DNA of 5,828 nucleotides from Patescibacteria group bacterium. Lineage in GTDB: Bacteria; Patescibacteriota; Patescibacteriia; JAACEG01; JAGUWE01. The stretch is taken from contig JAGUWE010000063.1 in NCBI GenBank assembly GCA_020062525.1, positions 1-5,828 on the forward strand, written 5' to 3'. The position numbers were made by a program, and so were the translations under genes. The notes beneath the pieces are model-generated. The model was given only the letters and a program-made list of their open reading frames with translations, was not told the origin of the DNA and searched no databases. Below are positions 1-5,394 of the stretch, piece after piece. How positions within the stretch are numbered: position 1 is the stretch's first letter; every line of letters starts with the position of its first letter.

Positions 1-2
1 AT

Positions 3-1907
3 TTATTCTCCTAATTTTAATTTTTTCTTGGTCTTGATATACCAATTTTCAATGCCATTGAAACGGTCAGAGGAATTAGCAATATAGATATTGTCTAAGT
101 TTAGGCCTTTGATTTTTTTGTCAACCGCGTAATAATAAATCGGTCGGTAGAGAAAGATGGCCGGAATTTCTTCGGTGAGAATGTTTTGAAAATAAACATA
201 TTTGTCATGGCGGGCTTTTAGATCCGTGGTGGCGCGGGCTTCTTCCAAAATTTTATCAGCTTCTTTATTGGCAAACTGGCTTAAATTAAAGCCGCTAGCG
301 GCAATTTGCGAAGAATGCCAAAAAGGATAAAGATCAGCATCCAATCCCAAGTTTTCGCCATAAAGCAAAATTTCATAATCGTGAGCGCGAAAGATTTTTT
401 CCTGCGCTTCGGTTGGCTCAATTGGCTTGATTTCAACTTTAATGCCAACATCCTCCCAATAATTTTTAATTACCTGAGCTAAATGTTGATTCAATTCTTT
501 GTTAATAATGGTTAAAGTTAGTTTTAGTTCTCTTTCTTCTTTGTTTTCTTTCTTTTTATAAAATTTGTCTTCGGGTTTTAATTTTTGCCAGCCCAGGGAT
601 TCAATGGTTTTTTTGGTCTTAGCCGGATCATATTCATAAGTTTTTAAGTCCTCTTTGTAGCCAACAAAATCCGGCAGAATCGGCCCGTTGATCAACTCGG
701 CATTACCGGCAAGGTTTTGGCTGACAATTTTTTCTTTATCTAAACTATAAGCCAAGGCCTGGCGGAAATTTTTATTTTTCAAAAGATCATTTTTCTGATT
801 GATAAAAAGAGCGGTATACTGGGGAATTTTAAGAGTGTAGAAATTTAAACTCTCTTTTTTGGCTAATTCCTCTTTTTGCTCAAAAGTCAGAAACGATAAC
901 CCTTCAATAGTTTTATTTTTTAGTGCCAGAAGAGCATCATCTTTGGCATCAAAAAAGACAAAAGTGATTTTATCCAGATAAGGTTTTTGGTCATAATAAT
1001 TTTCATTTCGTTCTAATGTATAAGATTTAATTTTTCCACTTTTATCTCGGTTAAAAACTTTAGCTTGGAAGGGTCCTGAGCCAAGGGGTGAGATTAAATT
1101 ATAGTCAGCTAACCCAGCCGTGGCTGGCTCAATATCTTCCCAGATATGGCGGGGCAAGATACCAAAGGTCAAAAGTGAAAGAAAGGGGGCATAGGGTTCT
1201 GTGAGTTTAAATTTGACCGTTTGATCATTAATTTTTTCGATTTCTACTCCTTGAAAATTGACCGAAAGAGGGCTTTTAAAATTAGGATTTTTTATACTTT
1301 GGAAAGTAAAGATTACATCTTCAGCATTTAATTTTTCGTCGTCTTGCCAATGAATATTCTTTTTTAACCAAAGTGTATAATTTTTTTGATCTGAACTAAG
1401 TTCATTTTTTTCAGCTAAGTCACCAACTATTTTTTGTTGAGCATCGTATTTAAGCAGTCCTGAAAAAATCAATCTTGATAAGTCCATATCAATATCGGCT
1501 GTTTGAGAAAGAATTGGATTAATATATTTTGGTCCACCAATTACTCCTTCGGTGTAATCACCGCCTTGACCGGGGACGATTTTAAGGTGAGCGGTGTAAA
1601 AACGCCAACCCAAAAAAAGAAAACTGATTAAGGAAAGGGCAATTAAAAGTTTAATTGTTTTTTTCTCTTTGACTGATAAAACTACAGGCAACATCTTAAA
1701 CTGCAGGATTTTAGGTAAATCAAACTTTTGCCTAATTGAAAAGACCAGTTTTTTATCCAGGTCTTTTTGTTTTAAGAGATTGAGTTGAGTTTTTTTTAAG
1801 CCCTGTCCCTTGCTTAGTAGATAATCTTTAACTCTAAGCGCTAGGTTTTTAAAGCAGTTTAATATTTTTTTAATGAGAGCAACTGCTTTTTTAAAATAAG
1901 TTGGCAT
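3..1907 (-). CDS. ABC transporter solute-binding protein, family 5 (oligopeptide/dipeptide type), membrane-anchored
   Basis: A 634-aa protein whose body (about residues 120-610) matches the SBP_bac_5 (OppA/DppA) family, which captures peptides or other small solutes outside the membrane and hands them to an ABC permease. Visible family features are the early 'GGPKYINPILSQT' segment, 'SRLIFSGLLKYD' (144-155), 'W-x-DD-EKLNAEDVIFTFQSI' near 187-205, 'GILPRHIW' (249-256) and a central 'NKNFRQALAYSLDKEKI' stretch. Residues 1-83 are a Lys-rich, presumably cytoplasmic extension; residues about 84-104 form one hydrophobic segment. There is no lipobox cysteine, so it is anchored by a TM helix rather than a lipid. 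The start is the ATG at 1905-1907, 35 nt after secG; no clear Shine-Dalgarno is seen. A short AAAGAG/CTCTTT inverted repeat lies in the gap. No permease or ATPase genes are in view, so the substrate is unknown. The stop is only 2 nt from the window edge. Confidence 0.9.
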   Translation of the reverse strand: MPTYFKKAVALIKKILNCFKNLALRVKDYLLSKGQGLKKTQLNLLKQKDLDKKLVFSIRQKFDLPKILQFKMLPVVLSVKEKKTIKLLIALSLISFLFLGWRFYTAHLKIVPGQGGDYTEGVIGGPKYINPILSQTADIDMDLSRLIFSGLLKYDAQQKIVGDLAEKNELSSDQKNYTLWLKKNIHWQDDEKLNAEDVIFTFQSIKNPNFKSPLSVNFQGVEIEKINDQTVKFKLTEPYAPFLSLLTFGILPRHIWEDIEPATAGLADYNLISPLGSGPFQAKVFNRDKSGKIKSYTLERNENYYDQKPYLDKITFVFFDAKDDALLALKNKTIEGLSFLTFEQKEELAKKESLNFYTLKIPQYTALFINQKNDLLKNKNFRQALAYSLDKEKIVSQNLAGNAELINGPILPDFVGYKEDLKTYEYDPAKTKKTIESLGWQKLKPEDKFYKKKENKEERELKLTLTIINKELNQHLAQVIKNYWEDVGIKVEIKPIEPTEAQEKIFRAHDYEILLYGENLGLDADLYPFWHSSQIAASGFNLSQFANKEADKILEEARATTDLKARHDKYVYFQNILTEEIPAIFLYRPIYYYAVDKKIKGLNLDNIYIANSSDRFNGIENWYIKTKKKLKLGE

Positions 1908-1942
1908 AAAAGAGAAAGAACTCTTTGTGATTTAAGTTAGCC

Positions 1943-2155
1943 CTACCAAATCACCATTACTAGTCCTAAACCAAAGAAAATAAAAGCCAGAATAATACTG
2001 GCAAGAAAAAGAAATTTTTCAATGCCGCGTTTGGTGCGGTAAAAACCGCCTTCGCCGCCAAAGACGGTGCTTAAGCCACTGCCTCTTTGCTGAAGCAAAA
2101 TAACAATAATTAATAAAACAGCGGTAATAGCTTGAATTAAACTCAGATATTTCAT
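1943..2155 (-). CDS. secG: Preprotein translocase subunit SecG
   Basis: A 70-aa protein with the SecG plan: a first TM helix (about residues 5-22), the diagnostic loop 'LLQQRGSGLSTVFGGEGG' (20-37), a basic stretch 'YRTKRGIEK', and a second TM helix (about 47-69). SecG is the small accessory subunit of the SecYEG channel and aids SecA-driven export across the cytoplasmic membrane. Length is typical of the family. The start is the ATG at 2153-2155; the sequence before it is AT-rich without a strong ribosome-binding site. The gene sits 64 nt after the 51-aa gene and 35 nt before the solute-binding protein gene, all on the same strand, so co-transcription is likely (inference). Nothing is missing or broken. 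Confidence 0.93.
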   Translation of the reverse strand: MKYLSLIQAITAVLLIIVILLQQRGSGLSTVFGGEGGFYRTKRGIEKFLFLASIILAFIFFGLGLVMVIW

Positions 2156-2170
2156 AATTGAAACACAAAA

Positions 2171-2200
2171 TTAACGAATAATTACGAATTAAGACGAACA
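2171..2200. repeat. Three degenerate 10-bp units (xxxACGAAxx)
   Basis: Between secG and the 51-aa gene, three consecutive decamers (2171-2180, 2181-2190, 2191-2200) share ACGAA at the same offset: TTAACGAATA, ATTACGAATT, AAGACGAACA. They lie in the probable leader of secG. The array is short and AT-rich, so chance is not excluded; the same style of short degenerate array recurs elsewhere in the window. Confidence 0.45.
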
Positions 2201-2219
2201 ATCTAACAACCTCAGCTTA

Positions 2220-2375
2220 TCAGATAAGATTATTTTGGTCAAGAATTTTTTTTGAAATAAGTTTTTTTAATTTTACAACACTTTTGCCACTGACTTTCAT
2301 TTTAGGATGGCGTTTTTTTTGGCGAGCACGGAGTTTTTTTTCCAATTTTTCTTGCCAATTGTTATGGTGATTCAT
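2220..2375 (-). CDS. Small basic protein of unknown function (51 aa)
   Basis: Reading from the ATG at 2373-2375 to a TGA at 2220-2222 gives 51 residues, beginning MNHHNNWQEKLEKKLRARQ and continuing with 'KKRHPKMKVSGKSVVKLKKL' (about 20-39). Lys, Arg and His make up roughly two fifths of the protein; there is no signal peptide, TM helix or cysteine. Such composition suits a nucleic-acid-, ribosome- or membrane-surface-binding peptide, but no function can be assigned. The 'HPKMKVSGKSV' block looks conserved-protein-like rather than random, and from memory (unverified) similar short proteins occur in Parcubacteria. It is on the same strand as secG and ends 64 nt upstream of it. No Shine-Dalgarno is seen. 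An 11-bp inverted repeat arm begins about 10 nt upstream of its start codon. Confidence 0.7.
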   Translation of the reverse strand: MNHHNNWQEKLEKKLRARQKKRHPKMKVSGKSVVKLKKLISKKILDQNNLI

Positions 2376-2380
2376 ATTTT

Positions 2381-2598
2381 GAGAGCGTTGAATAATTATT
2401 TAGGGGGCAGGATTAGTTTTTAAAACACGCTCGGCAGTTAGTGCTTACTTAATCACTGTTCCTACCCCGCCTCGCTCACACTCGCCCCGGCTTTTTAGTT
2501 TTTATCTTAATCAATCTTCCTTAGCCGGGGCTCGCGATGGTTTTAAAAACTAATCCTGCCCCCTATCTAACAAAATAATATCATTATTCAACGGTTTC
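2381..2598. mobile_element. MITE-like palindromic element with 25-bp perfect terminal inverted repeats
   Basis: The core spans 2401-2565. Its ends are perfect 25-bp inverted repeats, 2401-2425 (begins TAGGGGGCAGGATTAG) and 2541-2565; a 26th pair (2426/2540) also matches. An inner stem GCCCCGGCT (2484-2492) pairs with AGCCGGGGC (2523-2531). Outside the core, 2386-2396 and 2583-2593 form another perfect 11-bp inverted pair (CGTTGAATAAT), extending imperfectly to 2381-2598. No open reading frame of note lies inside, and its GC content is clearly higher than the surroundings. No clean target-site duplication is seen directly at the core ends. The structure fits a non-autonomous transposable element or a REP/BIME-like folded repeat; a structured RNA is an alternative. 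Calling it mobile is inference from structure alone. Confidence 0.6.
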
Positions 2599-2606
2599 AT
2601 TATTAT

Positions 2607-2635
2607 TAGACACTATGTATAATATATAGTATAAT
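2607..2635 (+). promoter_or_regulatory. Probable sigma70 promoter for the por operon
   Basis: TAGACA (2607-2612, 5 of 6 to TTGACA) is followed by a 17-nt spacer and a perfect TATAAT (2630-2635). A second TATAAT lies at 2618-2623 but has no good -35. Transcription would start near 2642, giving porG a leader of about 140 nt. The region is very AT-rich, so single -10 matches mean little; the correct spacing of the pair is what supports the call. Confidence 0.6.
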
Positions 2636-2641
2636 ATAATA

Positions 2642-2669
2642 AATTTTCAATTACCAATTTTAAATTTTA
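2642..2669. repeat. Heptamer array, 4 degenerate units (AATTTTC / AATTACC / AATTTTA)
   Basis: Four consecutive 7-bp units lie at 2642-2648, 2649-2655, 2656-2662 and 2663-2669. They resemble the exact AATTTCC heptamers found inside porA (5004-5031). The array sits at the predicted transcription start of the por operon. Confidence 0.5.
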
Positions 2670-2691
2670 AAATTAAATTTTATTAGAGATT

Positions 2692-2762
2692 TCCCCCTTT
2701 GTAAAAGGGGGATTAAGGGGGATTTTTAAATCCTCCCTGAGCACTCCTTTAGTAAAAGAGGG
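2692..2762. repeat. Dispersed CCCCCTTT/AAAGGGGG hairpin repeat in the porG leader
   Basis: Three stem-loops follow one another. The first pairs 2692-2700 with 2704-2712 (CCCCCTTT, loop GTA, AAAGGGGG). The second pairs GGGGGATT (2717-2724) with AATCCTCCC (2729-2737), including a G-T pair. The third pairs CTCCTTT (2744-2750) with AAAAGAG (2754-2760) with one mismatch. From memory, this motif family (AATCCCCCTTT...AAAGGGGGATT) is dispersed in many unrelated bacterial genomes. It ends about 20 nt before the porG ATG and contains the only Shine-Dalgarno-like sequence there (GAGGGAA, 2758-2764). On the other strand it encodes the familiar 'LKIPLNPPFTKGE' spurious peptide. Confidence 0.75.
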
Positions 2763-2780
2763 AATAACAAATTGATTTTT

Positions 2781-3323
2781 ATGATAGAAATTAGAATTCA
2801 TGGCCGTGGCGGTCAAGGAGTGGTGACAGCGGCCGAACTTATTGCTACAGCCGCTTTTTATGATGGAAAATTTGCCCAAGCTTCCCCCTTTTTTGGCGTA
2901 GAACGTCGCGGCGCCCCGATTGAGGCCTATGCCCGAATAGATGATAAAGAAATTCGGCTTCGCCAGCATATTTATAAGCCAGATTTTATAATTGTCCAAG
3001 ACGCGACGCTGTTGGGTTCGGTTGATGTTTTGGCTGGTGCTAAAAAAGAAACAAAGGTAATTGTTAATACAGAAAAGGACTTGTCGAAATTATTACCAAA
3101 AATAAAAAAAGGCCAGCTTTACAGTTTGCCAGCTACTCAAATTGCCATCAAAGCCATTGGCAAGCCGCTTATTAATACTGCATTAGTGGGCGCGTTTGCT
3201 GCGGTTAGCGGTTTGATTAAAATTAGTTCAATTGAAAAGGCGATTAAGGAAAGATTTCCAACTAAATTAGTTCAAAAAAACATTGAGGCAATGAACTTGG
3301 CCTATAAATCGGTGTACCACTAG
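2781..3323 (+). CDS. porG: 2-oxoacid (pyruvate):ferredoxin oxidoreductase, gamma subunit
   Basis: A 180-aa protein of the POR gamma-domain family. It opens with the hallmark 'IEIRIHGRGGQGVVTAAELIA' region (residues 2-22, glycine-rich HGRGGQG at 7-13), then 'SPFFGVERRGAP' (35-46), 'ARIDD', and 'INTALVGAFAAVSGLI' (131-146). The family usually has 175-190 residues, so it is complete. The gamma subunit is part of the alpha-beta-gamma-delta enzyme that oxidatively decarboxylates pyruvate to acetyl-CoA and passes electrons to ferredoxin in the cytoplasm. I chose the ATG at 2781 because family members begin close to the IxIRIHGRGGQG motif. A TTG at 2772 in the same frame would add three residues and is better spaced (7 nt) from GAGGGAA, so it cannot be excluded. 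This is the first gene of the por operon. Confidence 0.92.
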   Translation: MIEIRIHGRGGQGVVTAAELIATAAFYDGKFAQASPFFGVERRGAPIEAYARIDDKEIRLRQHIYKPDFIIVQDATLLGSVDVLAGAKKETKVIVNTEKDLSKLLPKIKKGQLYSLPATQIAIKAIGKPLINTALVGAFAAVSGLIKISSIEKAIKERFPTKLVQKNIEAMNLAYKSVYH

Positions 3324-3328
3324 ATTTA

Positions 3329-3376
3329 ACTAAAAACTAAAAGCGCAAAACTAAAAACTACAACTAAAAACTAAAA
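3329..3376. repeat. ACTAAAA heptamer array in the porG-porD gap
   Basis: Five exact copies of ACTAAAA (3329-3335, 3336-3342, 3350-3356, 3363-3369, 3370-3376) plus a partial one at 3357-3360 fill most of the 77-nt gap. The array is purine-rich on the plus strand and leaves no obvious ribosome-binding site for porD. Confidence 0.75.
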
Positions 3377-3400
3377 AGTTTTAAGTTTAGATAATTTTTT

Positions 3401-3673
3401 ATGAAATATTCAATTCAAGCTGAACCCTCTACCACTGTTAGAAACAAAACCGGCTCTTGGCGTGTGTTGCAACCAATTTTTGATTCGGAAAAATGCACCG
3501 CTTGCGGGACTTGCGAACGCGTTTGTCCAGAAGGTATAATTTCCCCAAGTGGTACAACCAACTCAACTGGCAAAATTTATCGCCAGACCGATTATAATTT
3601 TTGTAAAGGTTGCGGGATTTGCGCCAGCGAGTGCCCGGCGAAAGCGATTATTATGAAATTAGAGACTAATTGA
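3401..3673 (+). CDS. porD: 2-oxoacid (pyruvate):ferredoxin oxidoreductase, delta subunit (2x 4Fe-4S ferredoxin)
   Basis: A 90-aa ferredoxin-like subunit with two complete CxxCxxCxxxCP cluster motifs: Cys32, 35, 38 and 42 ('CTACGTCERVCPEG') and Cys68, 71, 74 and 78 ('CKGCGICASECPAKAI'). The upstream 'NKTGSWRVLQPIFDSEKC' segment is typical of PorD, which separates it from generic ferredoxins. It carries electrons from the TPP/CoA catalytic core to soluble ferredoxin. Length is normal (about 85-105 aa). The ATG at 3401 lies 77 nt after porG, behind a heptamer array. Its TGA stop (3671-3673) falls inside the first unit of a nonamer array that precedes the next gene, so its last residues and stop touch the probable insertion junction. 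Confidence 0.93.
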   Translation: MKYSIQAEPSTTVRNKTGSWRVLQPIFDSEKCTACGTCERVCPEGIISPSGTTNSTGKIYRQTDYNFCKGCGICASECPAKAIIMKLETN

Positions 3674-3713
3674 GATTGTTGTGATTATTGAGATTATTAA
3701 GATTATTAGGATT
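3669..3713. repeat. Left nonamer array, 5 units of RTTRWGATT type
   Basis: Five contiguous 9-bp units: ATTGAGATT (3669-3677), GTTGTGATT (3678-3686), ATTGAGATT (3687-3695), ATTAAGATT (3696-3704) and ATTAGGATT (3705-3713). Reverse-complemented, they read AATCYYAAY, the same consensus as the array at 4084-4173, so the two arrays are inverted around the four-helix-bundle gene. The first unit holds the porD stop codon; the last provides AGGA, the ribosome-binding site of the gene at 3719. Confidence 0.85.
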
Positions 3714-3718
3714 TGAAT

Positions 3719-4078
3719 ATGCGATATCAAAATTCTTTTAGACAATTGGTTGTTTGGCAAAAGGGGAAGGAATTAGCTTTATTAGTTTATAAGATTACGA
3801 AGGATTTTCCCGCAGAAGAAAGGTTTGCTATGACATCGCAAATGAGAAGAGCGGCTTATTCTTTTTTGGCCAATGTCGCCGAAGGCAATTCTAAAAATCA
3901 TCAACGCGACAGACTTAACTTTTTCAATATCGCCAAAGGATCATTGACTGAACTTGATTGTTTTGCCGAGCTCGCCTATGAATTAAAGTATATTAAAGAC
4001 ATTGAATACCAAAAACTTTTAGAGTATGTCAATAAAGCAGGATATTTATTATCCCAGTTTATTAAATCACAGAAATAA
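3719..4078 (+). CDS. Four helix bundle protein (23S rRNA intervening-sequence/S23 family)
   Basis: A 119-aa helical protein with the signature of the S23/IVP family (TIGR02436, PF05635): 'FRQLVVWQKGKELALLVYKITKDFP' in shortened form at 7-31, 'SQMRRAAYSFLANVAEG' (40-56), and 'FNIAKGSLTELD' (69-80). Length matches the family (110-130 aa). Founding members are encoded in intervening sequences of 23S rRNA genes; related Avd proteins assist reverse transcriptases in diversity-generating retroelements. The role of stand-alone copies is unknown. I chose the ATG at 3719, which has AGGA 7 nt upstream; a TTG at 3713 is a weaker alternative. The gene interrupts the por operon between porD and porA, has no known part in pyruvate oxidation, and is enclosed by inverted nonamer arrays, which suggests insertion. 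Its stop is 1 nt from the porA start codon. No reverse transcriptase or rRNA is in the window. Confidence 0.9.
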   Translation: MRYQNSFRQLVVWQKGKELALLVYKITKDFPAEERFAMTSQMRRAAYSFLANVAEGNSKNHQRDRLNFFNIAKGSLTELDCFAELAYELKYIKDIEYQKLLEYVNKAGYLLSQFIKSQK

Positions 4079-4079
4079 T

Positions 4080-5324
4080 ATGCAATCCCAAAGATCCCAA
4101 ATATCTCACCAATCTCAACGATCTCAAAAATTTCAAACATCCCAATCATCCCAACAATCCCAATCATCCCAATTCCTCGAGGGTTCTCGGGCCATTGCCG
4201 AAACAATTAAACTTATCAAACCGGCGGTGATTTCAGCTTATCCGATTACGCCGCAGACACATATTGTTGAGGATTTAGCCAAATTCAAAGCGGACGGAGA
4301 GTTATCTTGCGAATATATTCAAGCCGAATCAGAATTTGCCGCGGCTTCAATTGTTTTAGGCGCTTCGGCCACGGGAGTGCGGGTTTACACTGCTACCAGT
4401 TCGCAAGGATTGCTTCTGATGGCCGAGGTAATTTTTAATATTGCCGGTATGCGGTTGCCGGTGGTTTTAACCTGCGCTAATCGGGCAGTTTCGGCGCCTA
4501 TCAACATTTGGAATGATAGCCAAGACGTGATGACAATTCGCGATGCTGGCTGGCTTTTGTTTTTTGCCGAGAATAATCAGGAAGCAGTTGATTTGCATTT
4601 ATTAGCTTACAAGATTGCTGAACAAATAAATTTACCCGTAATGGTTAATGTTGATGGTTTTGTTTTGACTCATACTTGGGAGCCGGTTGAAATTCCCGAA
4701 AAAGACCAAGTTAATAAATTTTTGCCAAAATATAATCCCCCCTCGGGCACTTATTTGGACCCGGCCAATCCTAAGACATTCGGCGCTTTTGCTACGCCTG
4801 CCTATTATATGGAAATCCGCCAGGAACTTCAGGACGATTTAATAGCTTCAAAAAAAATAATTAAAAACGAATTTCAAAATTTTAAAAAAACTTTTGGCCG
4901 TAGCCATGATTTGGTAGAATATTATGGGCCGAAAAACGCCAAGACAGTTTTGGTAGCGATGGGGTCGGTGGTGGGGACGATGAAAGAAGCAATCGAAGAA
5001 ATTAATTTCCAATTTCCAATTTCCAATTTCCAAAAAAAGGTAGGAATATTAAAAATTACTTGTTTTCGGCCGTTTCCAAATGAGGAGATTTTAAAATTTT
5101 TGAAGCCGGCCAGATATGTTGCGGTGTTGGATAAATCAATTTCTTTGGGTGCCGAAGGAGTTTTGGCTTCGGAAATTAAAGCTGCTTGCTTTGGCAAAAC
5201 CAAAGCCAAGATTCAGAGTTTCATTATTGGACTGGGTGGACGGGATGTAACCAAAGAAATGGTTGGGAAAATTGTTAAGATTGTTCAGGGCAAAGATGAG
5301 AAGATGAGGTTTGTAGGGAAATAA
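4080..5324 (+). CDS. porA: 2-oxoacid (pyruvate):ferredoxin oxidoreductase, alpha subunit
   Basis: A 414-aa protein with the PFOR pyrimidine-binding domain (about residues 33-255) and the second PFOR domain (about 285-395). Visible family motifs are 'AYPITPQT' (53-60), 'QAESEFAAASIVLGAS' (81-96), 'TATSSQGLLLMAEV' (104-117) and 'CANRAVSAPINIWNDSQDV' (132-150). The NRAVSAP form with Arg135 points to pyruvate rather than 2-oxoglutarate as substrate (inference). With PorB it would form the TPP active site. I chose the ATG at 4080, 1 nt after the preceding stop. An in-frame ATG at 4026 would overlap that gene by 53 nt. Residues 2-31 are an unusual x-Ser-Gln repeat encoded by a nonamer array, and no standard start codon lies between it and the conserved domain. 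A 28-nt heptamer array encodes about residues 309-318. No porB follows within 250 nt. Confidence 0.92.
   Translation: MQSQRSQISHQSQRSQKFQTSQSSQQSQSSQFLEGSRAIAETIKLIKPAVISAYPITPQTHIVEDLAKFKADGELSCEYIQAESEFAAASIVLGASATGVRVYTATSSQGLLLMAEVIFNIAGMRLPVVLTCANRAVSAPINIWNDSQDVMTIRDAGWLLFFAENNQEAVDLHLLAYKIAEQINLPVMVNVDGFVLTHTWEPVEIPEKDQVNKFLPKYNPPSGTYLDPANPKTFGAFATPAYYMEIRQELQDDLIASKKIIKNEFQNFKKTFGRSHDLVEYYGPKNAKTVLVAMGSVVGTMKEAIEEINFQFPISNFQKKVGILKITCFRPFPNEEILKFLKPARYVAVLDKSISLGAEGVLASEIKAACFGKTKAKIQSFIIGLGGRDVTKEMVGKIVKIVQGKDEKMRFVGK
4084..4173. repeat. Right nonamer array, 10 units of AATCYCAAY type, translated as the PorA N-terminus
   Basis: Ten contiguous 9-bp units, for example AATCCCAAA (4084-4092), GATCCCAAA (4093-4101), AATCTCAAC (4111-4119), CATCCCAAT (4138-4146) and AATCCCAAT (4156-4164). 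ATC and CAA positions are nearly invariant. It is the inverse of the array at 3669-3713. In the porA frame each unit gives x-Ser-Gln, so the array yields a Gln/Ser-rich, probably disordered tail. The period of 9 keeps the frame whatever the copy number. Confidence 0.88.
5004..5031. repeat. Four exact AATTTCC heptamers inside porA
   Basis: AATTTCC is repeated exactly four times (5004-5010, 5011-5017, 5018-5024, 5025-5031) and is followed by an A7 run. It encodes 'INFQFPISNFQ' in PorA, between helix 'GTMKEAIEEI' and strand 'KKVGILKIT', where the family has a variable loop. Because 7 is not a multiple of 3, gain or loss of one unit would shift the porA frame. Confidence 0.85.
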
Positions 5325-5333
5325 TAATTAAAT

Positions 5334-5361
5334 TCAAAAATCAAAAATCAAAATGCAAAAT
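5334..5361. repeat. Heptamer array TCAAAAA/TCAAAAT/GCAAAAT downstream of porA
   Basis: Four contiguous 7-bp units (5334-5340, 5341-5347, 5348-5354, 5355-5361) start 10 nt after the porA stop. No stem-loop with a T-run, and so no intrinsic terminator, is seen between porA and the next gene. Confidence 0.7.
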
Positions 5362-5394
5362 GACAGTGTAAAATTAAAAAATAATAAAATAATA

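Noticed and set aside
2019..2201. Minus-strand 60-codon frame overlapping secG
   Set aside because: It is an out-of-frame shadow of secG, which has clear family motifs.
2673..2999. Minus-strand open frame of 108 codons
   Set aside because: It is antisense to porG and its C-terminus is the translated dispersed repeat ('LKIPLNPPFTKGE'), a common spurious prediction.
3719..4078. Four-helix-bundle gene as the Avd accessory gene of a diversity-generating retroelement
   Set aside because: No reverse transcriptase, template repeat or variable repeat is visible; the sequence fits the general S23/IVP family.
4026..4079. ATG at 4026 as the porA start
   Set aside because: It would overlap the four-helix-bundle coding region by 53 nt and add 18 residues with no family resemblance; ATG 4080 directly follows the stop codon and is more economical.
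4084..4173. Regularly spaced repeats as a possible CRISPR array
   Set aside because: Units are 9 bp and contiguous with no spacers, and the array is translated in frame as part of porA.
3976..4206. Minus-strand open frame rich in Gly-Ile-x and Glu-Ile-x
   Set aside because: It is the antisense reading of the nonamer array; its low-complexity sequence comes from the repeat, and porA and the preceding gene explain the region.
4848..5209. Two minus-strand open frames inside porA
   Set aside because: Both are antisense to well-conserved porA sequence and have no recognisable domains.
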